64,000 nucleotides of DNA from Billgrantia desiderata (GCA_011742915.1 JAAQTN010000002.1:62001-126000); one strand, 5' to 3'. Shown: positions 46,919 to 57,656, counted from the first letter of the stretch. Made by a program: numbers and translations. The notes: generated from the letters alone by a model not told the origin.

Positions 46919-47589
46919 GGCAGCTGCCAATCGATCGGTTCGCGGCCGTTCGCTTGCAGGAAGGCGTTGGCACGGGAAAAGTGCCGATTGCCGAAGAACC
47001 CCCGGTGCGCCGAGAGCGGCGACGGATGCGGCGACTCCAGCACCAGATGCCGCGAGGTGTCGACCAGCGCCTTCTTCTGCCGGGCATGGCTACCCCACAG
47101 CAGGAACACCGAGGGTTCGGCGTGGGCGTTGACCGTCTCGATGGCGCGATCGGTGAAGTGCTCCCAGCCCCTGCCCCGATGCGAGCCGGCGTTGCCCTGC
47201 TCCACCGTCAGCGAGGTGTTGAGCAGCAGCACGCCCTGTCGCGCCCAGTGCTCGAGGTTGCCGTGGTCCACCGGCTGGAAGCCGACATCGGCGACCAGCT
47301 CCTTGTAGATGTTGACCAGCGAGGGCGGCGCCGGAACCCCCGGGCGAACCGAGAAACACAAGCCATGCGCCTGATTGGGTCCGTGGTACGGGTCCTGCCC
47401 CAGGATCACCACCTTGACCCGCTCCAGCGGCGTCAGCTCGAAGGCGCGGAACCAGTTCGAGGAGTGCGGGTAGATCACCTTCCTGGCGGCCTTCTCCGCC
47501 GCCAGGAAGTCACGCAGCGTCTGCATGTAGGGAGCCTGGAACTCGCCTCCCAGCCAGCGCTCCCAACTCTCGGGTAATGGACAGCTCAT
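46906..47589 (-). CDS. ung: uracil-DNA glycosylase
   Basis: Removes uracil from DNA; family 1 UDG of 227 residues. The water-activating motif [22 protein letters not shown] lies near residue 60, [17 protein letters not shown] near 120, and the leucine/histidine loop [13 protein letters not shown] near 185. Cytoplasmic, acting on the nucleoid. It lies 21 bp downstream of gpt within the minus-strand salvage run. Confidence 0.97.
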   Translation of the reverse strand: MSCPLPESWERWLGGEFQAPYMQTLRDFLAAEKAARKVIYPHSSNWFRAFELTPLERVKVVILGQDPYHGPNQAHGLCFSVRPGVPAPPSLVNIYKELVADVGFQPVDHGNLEHWARQGVLLLNTSLTVEQGNAGSHRGRGWEHFTDRAIETVNAHAEPSVFLLWGSHARQKKALVDTSRHLVLESPHPSPLSAHRGFFGNRHFSRANAFLQANGREPIDWQLPAEP

Positions 47590-47610
47590 GTTCGCTCGAC
47601 TCTATGTCGC

Positions 47611-48090
47611 CTAACGCTTGACCTGGTCGACCAACGGCTCGACGTAGGCCACCCCCATGTCCCAAGGAAACTGAATCCAGCAGTCCTGGGCCACTTCGGT
47701 CAGATACTGATCCACCAGCGGGCGCCCTTCGGGCTTGGCATAGACGGTGACGAAGTGCGCCTTGGGCAGCATCTCGCGTACCTTGCGTGCCGTCTTGCCG
47801 GTATCGACCAGATCGTCGACCAGCAGCCAGCCGTCGCCGTCATGATCGACGCCCTTCATGACGTCCAGGCCACCCTGCTCCATGTGCTCGTAGCTGCTGA
47901 TGCAGACCGTATCGATCAGCCGCACGTTGAGCTCACGGGCAATCAGCGCCGCCGGAATCAACCCGCCACGGGTGATCGCCACGATACCCTTGAAGTCGCG
48001 CTCGACCAGACGATGACACAGCTCGCGCACGTCACGGTGGAGTTGGTCCCAGGAGACGGTGAAGTGCTGGTGATAGCGGGCATTGCTCAT
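47611..48090 (-). CDS. gpt: xanthine-guanine phosphoribosyltransferase
   Basis: A 159-residue PRTase following E. coli Gpt closely: [20 protein letters not shown] near residue 36, [10 protein letters not shown], the PRPP motif [43 protein letters not shown] near 88-130, and [13 protein letters not shown] at the end. The ATG at 48090 lies 4 bp after the apt stop and gives the family N-terminus; an in-frame ATG at 48102 inside apt is less likely. It salvages xanthine, guanine and hypoxanthine. Confidence 0.93.
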   Translation of the reverse strand: MSNARYHQHFTVSWDQLHRDVRELCHRLVERDFKGIVAITRGGLIPAALIARELNVRLIDTVCISSYEHMEQGGLDVMKGVDHDGDGWLLVDDLVDTGKTARKVREMLPKAHFVTVYAKPEGRPLVDQYLTEVAQDCWIQFPWDMGVAYVEPLVDQVKR

Positions 48091-48094
48091 GGCG

Positions 48095-48640
48095 TCACTC
48101 ATCCTCATTGAAGGAGCAGACCGCAAAGACGCCGAAGCCTGCCTCACGGATCCTTGCCGACCCGCCGATCTCGGGCAGATCGATGATGGTGGCGGTTTCC
48201 ACCACCTGTCCGCCCGAACGGGTGATGAGCTTGGCGGCCGCCAGCATGGTGCCGCCGGTGGCGATCAAGTCGTCCATGATCAGGATCCGATCCCCCTGAC
48301 GGAATGCATCGGAGTGCAGCTCCACCTCGGCCTGACCGTACTCCAGCGTGTAGGTCTCGCTGATGGTGCGGAACGGCAGCTTGCCCTTCTTGCGTACCGG
48401 CACGAAGCTGCAGCCGAGCTCATAGGCGACGGGCGCCCCGATGATGAAGCCGCGTGCGTCGATGGCCGCGATGGCATCCAGCTCCATCTCCTGGTAGCGA
48501 TGCACGAAGCTGTCGATCAGCTTGCGAAAGGCGGAGCTGTTCTGCAGCAGCGGTGTGATATCGCGGAAGTTGACCCCCTGCTGCGGCCAGTCGGGGACGG
48601 TTCGGATCACGGACTTGATGTAGTCGCCGTAAATGCTCAT
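48095..48640 (-). CDS. apt: adenine phosphoribosyltransferase
   Basis: A 181-residue enzyme making AMP from adenine and PRPP. Motifs: [13 protein letters not shown] near 22, [22 protein letters not shown] near 55, [11 protein letters not shown] near 78, and the PRPP loop [22 protein letters not shown] near 120. It sits between an NCS2 purine permease gene and gpt, giving uptake plus salvage in one transcriptional direction. Confidence 0.97.
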   Translation of the reverse strand: MSIYGDYIKSVIRTVPDWPQQGVNFRDITPLLQNSSAFRKLIDSFVHRYQEMELDAIAAIDARGFIIGAPVAYELGCSFVPVRKKGKLPFRTISETYTLEYGQAEVELHSDAFRQGDRILIMDDLIATGGTMLAAAKLITRSGGQVVETATIIDLPEIGGSARIREAGFGVFAVCSFNEDE

Positions 48641-48662
48641 CGCGGGTCTCGGTGAGGAAATG

Positions 48663-49964
48663 TCAGTCTAGGAACAGGAACTTCAATACGAACAGGATCG
48701 CCAGCACGACCACCGCCGGATTGAGGTCGCGGAAGCGGCCGGAAAGGGTCTTGATAGCAGCGTAGCTGATGAAGCCCAGCGCGATGCCTTCGGCGATGGA
48801 GAAGGTCAGCGGCATGGCCAGTGCGGCGATCAGTACCGGCGCGGCGTCGGTCGGGTCGTCCCAGTTGGCATGGGCCAGGCTGCCGGCCATCAGCACCGCC
48901 ACATAGAGCAGCGCGCCGGCGGTGGCATAAGCCGGGATGGAACCCGCCAGCGGTGCGAAGAACAGGCTGATCAGGAACAGCCCGGCCACGACGACCGCCG
49001 TCAGGCCGGTGCGCCCACCTGCGGCGATACCGGCGGTGGACTCGATGTAGCTGGTCGTGGTCGAGGTACCCAGCACCGCACCGGCCATGGAGGCGCTACT
49101 GTCGGAGATCATGGCACGATTCAGGCGCGGCAGTTTGCCGTCCTTGTCGAGCAGACCGCCCTTGTGCGCCACGCCCACCAGGGTGCCGGAGGTGTCGAAC
49201 AGATCGACGAACAGGAAGGCGAAGATGACGCTGAGCATGGCCACGTCGAGGGCGCCCATGAGATCCATGGCCATGAAGGTCGGCGCAATGGAGGGCGGCA
49301 TCGACATCAGGCCGCCGTATTGGTTGTGGCCCAGGATCATGGCCAGCACCGTCACCCCGAGAATACCGATCATCACGGCGCCGGTGATCTTCAGATAGGC
49401 CATAGCGGTAATGGCGAAGAAGCCCAGCAGCGCGTAGATGGCAGCCGGTTGGGAAAGATCGCCGAGCGCCACGTAGGTGGCCGGATTGGACACTACGATG
49501 CCGGCATTTTTCAGTGCGATCATGGCCAGGAACAGGCCGATACCCGCGGCAATACCGAGGCGCAGGGAGAGCGGAATGGAATGTATGATCCACTCACGTA
49601 CCTTGAAGATGCTGAGCAGCAGGAAACAGAAGCCGGACAGGAACACTGCTCCCAGCGCCGCTTCCCAGCTGTAGCCCATGCCCAGCACCACGCCGTAGGT
49701 GAAGAAGGCGTTGAGCCCCATGCCCGGCGCCTGGGCGATGGGATAGTTGGCCCACAGCCCCATGACCAGACAGCCGACGGCGGCCGCCAGACAGGTGGCG
49801 ACGAACACCGCGCCATAGTCCATGCCGGTTTCGGAAAGAATGCTGGGGTTGACGAAGATGATGTAGGCCATGGTCAGGAAGGTGGTGACCCCGGCAATGA
49901 CCTCTGTCTTCACGCTGGTGTTGTGTTCCGTCAGCTTGAAGTGTCTATCGAGCATGTTCTTCAT
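48663..49964 (-). CDS. NCS2 family purine permease (AzgA-like)
   Basis: A 433-residue inner-membrane transporter of the adenine/guanine/hypoxanthine branch. Diagnostic parts: [15 protein letters not shown] in TM1, [17 protein letters not shown] near 90, [21 protein letters not shown] near 255, and [24 protein letters not shown] near 310, where the family substrate residues lie. The N-terminus [25 protein letters not shown] is typical. The ATG at 49964 has AGGA at 8 nt; other in-frame ATGs lie at 49973 and 49955. The apt and gpt genes downstream support purine import. Adenine versus guanine/hypoxanthine preference is unresolved. Confidence 0.92.
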   Translation of the reverse strand: MKNMLDRHFKLTEHNTSVKTEVIAGVTTFLTMAYIIFVNPSILSETGMDYGAVFVATCLAAAVGCLVMGLWANYPIAQAPGMGLNAFFTYGVVLGMGYSWEAALGAVFLSGFCFLLLSIFKVREWIIHSIPLSLRLGIAAGIGLFLAMIALKNAGIVVSNPATYVALGDLSQPAAIYALLGFFAITAMAYLKITGAVMIGILGVTVLAMILGHNQYGGLMSMPPSIAPTFMAMDLMGALDVAMLSVIFAFLFVDLFDTSGTLVGVAHKGGLLDKDGKLPRLNRAMISDSSASMAGAVLGTSTTTSYIESTAGIAAGGRTGLTAVVVAGLFLISLFFAPLAGSIPAYATAGALLYVAVLMAGSLAHANWDDPTDAAPVLIAALAMPLTFSIAEGIALGFISYAAIKTLSGRFRDLNPAVVVLAILFVLKFLFLD

Positions 49965-50166
49965 TTTTGGCATTCCTGCGCACGAGTGCTTGTTAGCAAC
50001 CAGGGGGCGAGAAAAGCCGCACATGGTACCCAAAGCCCCCTTTAGATGCGAGGCCGAGATTGCTTACCTTGTGCGGCACGATTCGCTCTGTATAAGCAAA
50101 CTCTGCGCCATTCGCCAGCACGGCTACCAACGCAATCTTGACGAAACGGTCATTTGAATGGAGTTC

Positions 50167-50796
50167 TCACACCCCGCGGGCGGCCAATACCCTTTCCACG
50201 GTTTCCACGATGGCCTGGGTCTGAGGGTCGATCTCGATGTTGACCCTATCGCCCGGCACGCGGTCGACCAGAATGGTGCGCTCCAGGGTCTCGGGAATCA
50301 GGTCGACGCAGAAGCGCGGCCCGTGAGCAGCCGTGGCGGGCCTCGTGGCACCGATCGTCAGGCTGATGCCATCGACGCCGATGTAACCCTTGTCGAACAG
50401 GAAGCGGCCCAGCGCATGGGGCACTTCGAACCACAGCCGCCGATTGTTCGGCGCCTGATCCAGCTCCACCAGCTCGGCCATGGCCATGACATGACCGGAC
50501 ATGGCGTGACCGCCGATCTCGTCGCCGAAGCGCGCCGCCCGCTCGATATTGACGCGATCGCCCTCGCCCAGCGCACCAAGGTTGGTCACGCGCAGCGTCT
50601 CGCGCATCAGATCGAAGCTGACCCGGTCGCCGTCGATGGCCGTCACCGTCAGACAGACACCGTTGTGGGCCACCGAAGCGCCGAGCTCCAGCCCCTCGCG
50701 CAGAGGTTGCGGCAAGCTCACGACATGAGTGCGGAATGCCTCGGCTTCCTTGATGGCGACGATCTCGGCCGTGCCTTGGACGATGCCTGTGAACAT
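50167..50796 (-). CDS. ribE: riboflavin synthase (alpha chain)
   Basis: Dismutates two 6,7-dimethyl-8-ribityllumazine molecules to riboflavin; 209 residues with the expected two lumazine-binding repeats. The first starts MFTGIVQGTAEI and has GASVAHNGVCLTVTAI near 45; the second has GHAMSGHVMAMAELVEL near 100 and GYIGVDGISLTIG near 140. AGGAG precedes the ATG at 50796, and the frame upstream is not family-like. No FMN riboswitch is visible in its leader. Confidence 0.96.
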   Translation of the reverse strand: MFTGIVQGTAEIVAIKEAEAFRTHVVSLPQPLREGLELGASVAHNGVCLTVTAIDGDRVSFDLMRETLRVTNLGALGEGDRVNIERAARFGDEIGGHAMSGHVMAMAELVELDQAPNNRRLWFEVPHALGRFLFDKGYIGVDGISLTIGATRPATAAHGPRFCVDLIPETLERTILVDRVPGDRVNIEIDPQTQAIVETVERVLAARGV

Positions 50797-51009
50797 GGCG
50801 TCTCCTGCGCGCTCCCGCTCAAGGGAGGATGAAGTGGGTGGGGCTCGCAGTGTAAGAATTCGCGCCACGAACGTCCATCCGTCAACGGGCGCTACCCCAA
50901 GAGCGTGACATTCACCAGGGCAAGGCAACAGGAATCCACGTATCGAGGTCATTTTTTAGTGAATTTCACCACGCGTTCGCCTGGCGAACCGAAGCATCTT
51001 TCGCTTCGG

Positions 51010-51038
51010 TTGACATGTTACGTCTTTAGTCTTACCAT
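51010..51038 (+). promoter_or_regulatory. promoter of the metNIQ leader
   Basis: A consensus TTGACA (51010-51015), a 17-bp spacer and TACCAT (51033-51038). The predicted start near 51045 lies just ahead of the aptamer. The remaining ~200 bp between this and ribE hold no other recognisable element. Confidence 0.72.
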
Positions 51039-51053
51039 TCCGCCTCACATTTC

Positions 51054-51135
51054 AGGCGCCGATTTGTACCCGGCTTGCGGGCGCCCACGATGCAGACGGC
51101 TTCCGCCTGCATCGTGAAGTGCAGCTAAAAGGGTG
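51054..51135 (+). ncRNA. SAM-II-like riboswitch upstream of metNIQ
   Basis: P1 is GGCGCC (51055-51060) with GGCGCC (51080-51085). The loop begins GATTTG as in SAM-II. Pseudoknot helices: TTGCG (51075-51079) with TGCAG (51120-51124), and ACCC (51068-51071) with GGGT (51131-51134), around the signature GCTAAAAGGG (51124-51133). A 9-bp hairpin, ACGATGCAG (51087-51095) / CTGCATCGT (51107-51115), is inserted in the connecting loop. The order and motifs follow the published SAM-II aptamer. Context fits: the methionine ABC transporter metNIQ and a terminator directly downstream. Confidence 0.82.
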
Positions 51136-51149
51136 TGTCCAGCGTTGAT

Positions 51150-51176
51150 GGCCACCCGCCAGGGTGGCCTTTTTTT
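51150..51176 (+). terminator. regulated terminator of the metNIQ leader
   Basis: GGCCACCC (51150-51157) pairs with GGGTGGCC (51162-51169), loop GCCA, then seven T. CACCC in its left arm can alternatively pair with GGGTG (51131-51135) of the aptamer, giving an antiterminator when SAM is absent. Confidence 0.88.
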
Positions 51177-51239
51177 CGTTCGGTTATACCCTGGCCCACG
51201 CTGCGCCCGCCCCACCGGCACGGCCTCTCAGGAAGCCAG

Positions 51240-52311
<1,072 letters not shown>

Positions 52312-52331
<20 letters not shown>

Positions 52332-52965
52332 TCTGATCCTCCAGGCGACCCTGGATACGCTCTACATGGTTGCGGTATCGGGCATCATCTCGGCGCTGCT
52401 CGGCGTGCCGCTAGGCGTGCTGCTCTACGTCACCCGCCCACGCCAGATCCTGGCCCGCCCGGTGCTCAACCAGGTGCTGGGCATGGTGACCAACATCGGC
52501 CGCTCGATCCCCTTCATCATCCTGATGGTGGCGATCATCCCCTTCACGCGGATGATCGTGGGCACCTCGATCGGCACCAATGCCGCCATCGTGCCGCTGA
52601 CCATCGCCGCCATCCCTTTCGTCGCCCGGCTGGTGGAAGGTGCGCTCAACGAGATCCCGCCCGGCCTGGTGGAAGCCGCCCAGTCGATGGGCGCCACGCC
52701 GCATCAGGTGATCACCAAGGTGCTGCTGCCGGAGGCTCGCGGCGGCATCATCACCGGACTGACGATCACCGTCGTCACCCTGGTGAGCTACTCGGCCATG
52801 GCCGGCGCCGTGGGCGGCGGCGGCCTGGGCGACCTGGGCATTCGTTATGGCTACAACCGCTTCAACCCCACCGTCATGCTGATCACCGTGGCCATTCTGG
52901 TGGTCATGGTGCAGGGCTTCCAGAGCCTCGGGGATTATCTGGTACGCAAATCGGATCGCAAGTGA
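52312..52965 (+). CDS. metI: methionine ABC transporter permease MetI
   Basis: A 217-residue inner-membrane permease with five predicted TM segments. The coupling EAA-like motif is GLVEAAQSMGATPHQVITKVLLPEARGGIITG near residue 122, and SAMAGAVGGGGLGDLGIRYGYNRF near 165 is typical of MetI. The ATG at 52312 is inside metN (20-bp overlap) with GGAGGT 8 nt upstream, so translational coupling is likely. Confidence 0.96.
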
Positions 52966-52990
52966 CGCCACACCCAAGGAGAATGACCCC

Positions 52991-53806
52991 ATGCAAGTGA
53001 CTCTGACCCGACTGTTCGGCGCCGCCACCCTGGCCAGCGCCATCCTGGTTGCCGGCTGCGGCAACGACGACGGCGCGACCGAAACGCGCTCGATCAAGGT
53101 AGGCACCATGTCCGGCCCCGAGTCGGAGGTGATGGAAGTGGCCGTCCAGATCGCCCGCGAGCGCTACGACCTCGAAGTCGAGATCATCGAGTTCACCGAC
53201 TACGTCTCGCCCAACGCCGCACTGGCCGACGGCAGCCTGGATGCCAACGCCTTCCAGCACGAGCCCTACCTGCGCAGCATGATCGAAGACCGTGGCTACG
53301 ACCTGGCCGTTGCCGGCTACACCTTCGTGTATCCGATCGGCGCCTACTCCGAGCGCCACGACAGCATCGAAGAGCTGCCCGAGCGTGCCATCGTCGCCCT
53401 GCCCAACGACCCCACCAACGGCGGCCGCGCGATGATCCTGATGCACAACGCCGGCCTGATCGAACTCGATGACCCCGAGAACCTCGAGGCCACCCCGATC
53501 AACGTGGTCGAGAATCCGCTCGGCCTGCGCTTCCGCGAGATCGAGGCCGCTCAGCTGCCGCGCGTGCTGACCGACGTGGACCTCGCCTTCATCAACAACA
53601 CCTTCGCTCAGCCCGCCGGACTGCGCCTGGACGATGCGCTGATTCAGGAGGGCGCCGAGTCGCCCTACGTCAACCTGATCGCGGTGCGTGCCGGCGACGA
53701 GGAGCGTGAAGAGATCCAGCAGCTGGTTTCCGCCTACCAGAGCGAAGAGGTGGCCGCCAAGGCTGCGGAGCTGTTCGACGGTGGCGCCGTGCCCGGCTGG
53801 CAGTGA
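52991..53806 (+). CDS. metQ: methionine-binding lipoprotein MetQ
   Basis: A 271-residue lipoprotein. The signal peptide ends in lipobox LVAGC with Cys23, then NDDGATE. The mature domain is NlpA/MetQ-type: IKVGTMSGPESEVMEVAVQIA, VEIIEFTDYVSPNAALADGSLDANAFQHEPYL near 70-100, and IALPNDPTNGGRAM-like sequence near 140. It delivers L- or D-methionine to MetNI. It starts 25 bp after metI with AAGGAG upstream. Confidence 0.96.
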   Translation: MQVTLTRLFGAATLASAILVAGCGNDDGATETRSIKVGTMSGPESEVMEVAVQIARERYDLEVEIIEFTDYVSPNAALADGSLDANAFQHEPYLRSMIEDRGYDLAVAGYTFVYPIGAYSERHDSIEELPERAIVALPNDPTNGGRAMILMHNAGLIELDDPENLEATPINVVENPLGLRFREIEAAQLPRVLTDVDLAFINNTFAQPAGLRLDDALIQEGAESPYVNLIAVRAGDEEREEIQQLVSAYQSEEVAAKAAELFDGGAVPGWQ

Positions 53807-53834
53807 TGCCGCGCTGCGCGTCTGACGCATGACA

Positions 53835-53861
53835 ACGGGCCGACGCCATGCGTCGGCCCGT
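53835..53861. terminator. hairpin after metQ (convergent region)
   Basis: Perfect 12-bp stem ACGGGCCGACGC (53835-53846) / GCGTCGGCCCGT (53850-53861) with loop CAT, 28 bp past metQ and 20 bp from the opposing gene. The U-tract is weak. Confidence 0.65.
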
Positions 53862-53881
53862 TCGCTTGGCAGGTACCGGAC

Positions 53882-54181
53882 TCAGCCCATCTTGCGTTCG
53901 ACCTTGTCGATCCGCTCCTCGAGGCTCTGATCCTTGTCGGTAGCCGTAGCGATGCGAATCGCGCTGTCCACCCGCGGCGCACCGCGTTCGTGCAGCACGT
54001 CGTGGCAGCGCTGGATCACGCGCATCACCTCTTCCCAGGAACCCTCGATATTGGTCCCGTGGGCGTGCAGGCGATACTTGAGCCCAGCCGCCTCTATCAC
54101 CTCTTCGCAGGCGGCGATATGAGACGACAGCGAGGCTCCCGCCCCGATCGGCGTCACGTTGACATCGGCAACTACATGCAT
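53882..54181 (-). CDS. MTH1187 family thiamine-binding protein
   Basis: A 99-residue ferredoxin-like-fold protein of the DUF77/YqgV group. Motifs: VVADVNVTPIGAGASLSSHIAACEEVIEAAGLKYRLHAHGTNIEGSWEEVMRVIQRCHDVLHERGAPRV through residue ~70, then SAIRIATATDKDQSLEERIDKVERKMG. Members bind thiamine or related ligands as tetramers. GGAGG precedes the ATG at 54181. Its own promoter would overlap the leader of the divergent fRMsr gene. Ligand identity is inferred from the family. Confidence 0.88.
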   Translation of the reverse strand: MHVVADVNVTPIGAGASLSSHIAACEEVIEAAGLKYRLHAHGTNIEGSWEEVMRVIQRCHDVLHERGAPRVDSAIRIATATDKDQSLEERIDKVERKMG

Positions 54182-54299
54182 ACTCAATCCTCCTGATCGA
54201 CCTACGGATATCCTTACTACCCGAAAGCTAGTGTCGACCAGACCATTCTTCAAACCCCAGCCCGAATACCAGTGGGCACTAGAGAGGACCGGAGATTCC

Positions 54300-54806
54300 A
54301 TGGCATCGAACATGCCCGACTACACGCTGCTGGCCCGCCAGCTCGAGGCCCTGCTGGACGCCCGCGACTGGCTGACCAACAGCGCCCAGACCTGCGCCTT
54401 CATCATGCAGCAGGTGCCGGACCTCAACTGGGTCGGTTTCTACCTGCAGCGCCAGCCCGAGCTGCTCACACTCGGCCCCTTCCAGGGCAAGCCGGCCTGC
54501 AACCCCATCCCCTTCAGCAAGGGCGTGTGCGGCGCCGCCGCCAGGAGCCGTGAGACCCAGCGTATCGACGACGTGCATGCCATCGCCGATCACATCGCCT
54601 GCGATGCGGCGTCGAACGCGGAGCTGGTGGTACCGATTTTGTGCGGCGATACACTGTGGGGGGTGCTGGACCTCGACAGCCCACGATGCGGGCGCTTCAG
54701 CCCAGCCGACCAAGAGGGTCTGGAAGCCCTGGTCGAGGTATTCGTCAGACGCAGCGAGCTGCCCGACTTCTCACTCGCCTGGCAAGGAAAACCGTCGGCC
54801 TGGTGA
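54300..54806 (+). CDS. msrC: free methionine-(R)-sulfoxide reductase (GAF domain)
   Basis: A 168-residue GAF-domain enzyme reducing free Met-R-SO. All three catalytic/recycling cysteines of the family are present: GKPACNPIPFSKGVCGAAARS near residues 60-79 and ADHIACDAASNAELVVPI near 100. NWVGFYL and GVLDLDSP are standard family strands. GGAG lies 7 nt before the ATG at 54300. Location two genes from metNIQ links it to methionine handling, though it is probably a separate transcript. Confidence 0.93.
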   Translation: MASNMPDYTLLARQLEALLDARDWLTNSAQTCAFIMQQVPDLNWVGFYLQRQPELLTLGPFQGKPACNPIPFSKGVCGAAARSRETQRIDDVHAIADHIACDAASNAELVVPILCGDTLWGVLDLDSPRCGRFSPADQEGLEALVEVFVRRSELPDFSLAWQGKPSAW

Positions 54807-54832
54807 AGAGAAGCTGCAAGCGCCGGAAAGCA

Positions 54833-54864
54833 AAACGCCCCCTGGCAGATGCCAGGGGGCGTTT
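54833..54864. terminator. bidirectional terminator between msrC and tRNA-Val
   Basis: Perfect 15-bp stem AAACGCCCCCTGGCA (54833-54847) / TGCCAGGGGGCGTTT (54850-54864). The minus-strand side continues TTTTGCTTT, so it can end both msrC and the tRNA transcript. Confidence 0.85.
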
Positions 54865-54872
54865 CGGAATGC

Positions 54873-54949
54873 TGGTAGGACCAAGCGGATTTGAACCGCT
54901 GACCTCCACGATGTCAACGTGGCGCTCTAACCAACTGAGCTATGGTCCT
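54873..54949 (-). tRNA. tRNA-Val (anticodon GAC), copy 1
   Basis: 77 nt including encoded CCA. Acceptor stem AGGACCA/TGGTCCT, D-arm TAGCTCAGTTGGTTAGAGC, anticodon stem CCACG/CGTGG with loop TTGACAT, T-arm AGCGG-TTCAAAT-CCGCT, discriminator A. It differs from copy 2 by one compensated pair in the T-stem. Confidence 0.97.
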
Positions 54950-54989
54950 GAAACTATGTGAAACCGTGTCGAAAAAGCCGACAGAAAGC

Positions 54990-55066
54990 TGGTAGGACCA
55001 GGCGGATTTGAACCGCCGACCTCCACGATGTCAACGTGGCGCTCTAACCAACTGAGCTATGGTCCT
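54990..55066 (-). tRNA. tRNA-Val (anticodon GAC), copy 2
   Basis: 77 nt including CCA. Identical to the neighbouring copy except for a G-C in place of A-T at the outer T-stem pair (GGCGG/CCGCC). It is the promoter-proximal gene of the two-gene transcript; the spacer of 40 bp holds no other gene. Confidence 0.97.
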
Positions 55067-55141
55067 GTGTTCGGCTTTCTCGTCTTTCGTTCTTTCTCGT
55101 TTACCCGTTACCCGCCAATTCAGCTGCGGCAACGGATGCAT

Positions 55142-55169
55142 ATCTTACCGATATCGCTGGATTTTGCAA
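55142..55169 (-). promoter_or_regulatory. possible promoter of the tRNA-Val operon
   Basis: On the minus strand TTGCAA (55164-55169), a 16-bp spacer and TAAGAT (55142-55147), about 70 nt upstream of the first tRNA and just past the glpK stop. Confidence 0.45.
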
Positions 55170-55177
55170 GCCTCGCA

Positions 55178-56659
55178 CTAGCTTTTTACCCGCTCCACCG
55201 CCTCGAGCCAGCCGCGATAGAGTCGCTCCCTTTCGGTTTCCGGCATGCTGGGCATGAAGCTGCGCTCGCAGCGCCACAGCTCGGCGATCTCTTCCAGGTC
55301 GCGGTACCAACCGAAGCGCAGCCCGGCCATGTAGGCGGCTCCCAACGCGGTCGTTTCGAGCACCGTCGGCCGGTCGACCTGCACCCCCAGCATGTCGGCG
55401 AGGAACTGAACCAGCCAGGAGTTGGCCACCATGCCGCCGTCGACACGCAGCGTACCCGGTGGCACGCCCATGTCGTCGCTCATGCAGGCCTGCAAATCGC
55501 GGGTCTGATAGCAGACCGCCTGCAGGCCGGCAGCGACGATTTCGGCAATCCCGGTGTCGCGCGTCAGGCCGAAGATCGCCCCTCTCGCCTTGGGGTCCCA
55601 GTGGGGCGCTCCCAGCCCGGTGAAGGCCGGCACCAGATAGACGCTGTGTCCGGCGCGGGTCTGCTTGGCCAGCGCCTCCGTCTCGGCGGCATCCTTGAAC
55701 AGCTTCAAGCCGTCGCGCAGCCACTGCACCGCAGCACCGGCGACGAAGATGCTGCCCTCCATGGCATAGGTGGTCTTGCCGTTCAGGCGATAGGCTACGG
55801 TAGAGAGCAGGCGGTTGCGCGATCTGGCCGGCCTGTCGCCGGTGTTGACGATCATGAAGCAACCGGTGCCGTAGGTGCTCTTGCCCATGCCGGGCTCGAA
55901 ACACGCCTGGCCGACCAGGGCCGCCTGCTGGTCGCCCACCACCCCGCCAATGGGCAACTCCGCCCCCAGCCAGCGGGCCTCGACGGTGCCGAAGTCGGCG
56001 CTGCTGTCGCGCACTTCGGGAAGCAAGCCAGACGGGATCTCGAATAGCTCGAGCAGCTCGTCGTCCCACTGCTGGGCATTGATGTCGAACAGCATGGTGC
56101 GCGAGGCGTTGGTGGCATCCGTGGCGTGAACCCGCCCCCCGGTGAGGCGCCACAGCAGGAAGGTGTCCACCGTGCCGAAGGCCAGCTCGCCGCGTTCGGC
56201 ACGCTCACGCGCCCCTTCCACGTTGTCCAGCAGCCAGGCCAGCTTGGTTGCCGAGAAGTAGGGATCGATCAGCAGCCCCGTGTGCGATTGCACCAGCTCG
56301 GCATGCCCTCTTTCCTGCAGCTCGCGACAGAAGTCGGCGGTGCGTCGATCCTGCCAGACGATGGCATTGTAAAGCGGCTTGCCAGTCGCGCGATCCCACA
56401 GCAGCGTGGTTTCGCGCTGATTGGTGATGCCGACCCCGGCGATCTCGTCGAGTGCGACACCCGATGTCTCGACCGCCTCGCGACAGGTCGAAAGCACCGT
56501 GTCCCAGATGTCTTCGGGGTCGTGCTCGACCCAGCCATCGTGGGGGAAGTGCTGGGGGAATTCACGCTGCGCAACACGAATCACATGGCCGTCACGGTCG
56601 AAGAGAATGGCGCGCGAACTGGTGGTGCCCTGATCGATGGCAAGGAGATAGTCGGCCAT
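55178..56659 (-). CDS. glpK: glycerol kinase
   Basis: A 493-residue FGGY kinase forming glycerol-3-phosphate. N-terminal [17 protein letters not shown] (phosphate loop), [31 protein letters not shown] near 75-105 with glycerol-contact residues, [28 protein letters not shown] near 245-270, and [23 protein letters not shown] near 335. The C-terminal [18 protein letters not shown] block is as in E. coli. GAGTCATCC-type spacing with AGGA precedes the ATG. It is divergent from glpR; two GlpR-like half-sites lie upstream. Confidence 0.97.
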   Translation of the reverse strand: MADYLLAIDQGTTSSRAILFDRDGHVIRVAQREFPQHFPHDGWVEHDPEDIWDTVLSTCREAVETSGVALDEIAGVGITNQRETTLLWDRATGKPLYNAIVWQDRRTADFCRELQERGHAELVQSHTGLLIDPYFSATKLAWLLDNVEGARERAERGELAFGTVDTFLLWRLTGGRVHATDATNASRTMLFDINAQQWDDELLELFEIPSGLLPEVRDSSADFGTVEARWLGAELPIGGVVGDQQAALVGQACFEPGMGKSTYGTGCFMIVNTGDRPARSRNRLLSTVAYRLNGKTTYAMEGSIFVAGAAVQWLRDGLKLFKDAAETEALAKQTRAGHSVYLVPAFTGLGAPHWDPKARGAIFGLTRDTGIAEIVAAGLQAVCYQTRDLQACMSDDMGVPPGTLRVDGGMVANSWLVQFLADMLGVQVDRPTVLETTALGAAYMAGLRFGWYRDLEEIAELWRCERSFMPSMPETERERLYRGWLEAVERVKS

Positions 56660-56676
56660 GAGTCATCCTGTCATTG

Positions 56677-56717
56677 TATGTTCGTTTATGATCACCAAGA
56701 GTACCCGAGTATGTTCG
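56677..56717. promoter_or_regulatory. GlpR-like half-sites upstream of glpK
   Basis: TATGTTCG occurs at 56677-56684 and again at 56710-56717, 33 bp apart (three helical turns). It matches the left arm of the fuller palindrome in front of glpD. Confidence 0.6.
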
Positions 56718-56808
56718 CAATGCTTTACGACTTTCGTATAAATACCCCTTGAATACCTGCGCAAGCGTACCGAATCGCTTACACTCGCGTGATCGATAGG
56801 GAGCCGTC

Positions 56809-57567
56809 ATGAACCAGCAACAGCGACAAGATGCCATCGTTGAACTGGTACGCCGCCAGGGCTACGCCAGTATCGAACAGCTGACCGAACATTTTTCGGT
56901 TACGCCACAAACCATACGCCGCGACCTCAACTCCCTGGCGGAAGAGGGCATGATCCGGCGCGTGCACGGCGGCGCCGGGCTCGAATCGAGCACCGTCAAC
57001 ACCGCCTACAGCACGCGCAAGAATCTCAACCTAGAGGCCAAGCGACGCATCGCCGCCCTCGTGGCCAGCCATATTCCCGATCACGCCTCGCTGTTCATCA
57101 ACATCGGCACCAGCAACGAGGTCGTCGCCGAGGCACTGCTCGATCATCAAGGGCTCGAGGTGATCACCAACAACCTCAACGTGGCGGCCATCCTCCAGCA
57201 CAAGGAGGACTTCAACGTCATCATCGCCGGCGGCCAGGTACGCTCACGGGATGGCGGCATCATCGGCGAGGCAACCATCGATTTCATCAATCAGTTCAAG
57301 GTGGACTTCGGCATCATCGGCATCAGCGGTATCGACGAGGATGGCTCCCTGCTCGAGTTCGATTACCAGGAAGCTCGCGTGGCCCAGGCCATCATCCGCA
57401 ACTCCCGCCAGGTCTACCTGACCGCGGACCATTCGAAGTTCCATCGCAACCCCGTCGTGAGACAGGGCAACATCGCCCAGCTGGATGCGCTGTTCACCGA
57501 CCGCCAGCCCCCCGAGCGCATCGTTCACCTGATGCAGGTCAACGACGTCGCCCTGCATATCGCCTGA
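56809..57567 (+). CDS. glpR: glycerol-3-phosphate regulon repressor GlpR
   Basis: A 252-residue DeoR-family repressor. The HTH is QRQDAIVELVRRQGYASIEQLTEHFSVTPQTIRRDLNSLAEEGMIRRVHGGAG at residues ~4-56. The sugar-phosphate-sensing domain has FINIGTSNEVVAEALLDHQGLEVITNNLNVAAIL and DFGIIGISGIDEDGSLLEFDYQEARVAQAII. It represses glp genes unless glycerol-3-phosphate binds. It sits between its probable targets glpK (divergent) and glpD (same strand) and is followed by a terminator. Confidence 0.96.
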   Translation: MNQQQRQDAIVELVRRQGYASIEQLTEHFSVTPQTIRRDLNSLAEEGMIRRVHGGAGLESSTVNTAYSTRKNLNLEAKRRIAALVASHIPDHASLFINIGTSNEVVAEALLDHQGLEVITNNLNVAAILQHKEDFNVIIAGGQVRSRDGGIIGEATIDFINQFKVDFGIIGISGIDEDGSLLEFDYQEARVAQAIIRNSRQVYLTADHSKFHRNPVVRQGNIAQLDALFTDRQPPERIVHLMQVNDVALHIA

Positions 57568-57601
57568 CTTCCTCTTTCGACCGCCCTCTTGCGACTTGCA
57601 C

Positions 57602-57629
57602 CGCGCCGACCGAAACGTCGGCGCGTTTT
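57602..57629 (+). terminator. terminator after glpR
   Basis: CGCGCCGAC (57602-57610) / GTCGGCGCG (57617-57625), loop CGAAAC, then TTTT. Confidence 0.85.
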
Positions 57630-57656
57630 CCTTCAGGCCTTGATGTTCGATTTCGA

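Noticed and set aside
50797-50960. Possible FMN riboswitch in front of riboflavin synthase
   Set aside because: None of the conserved RFN blocks is visible in the minus-strand leader.
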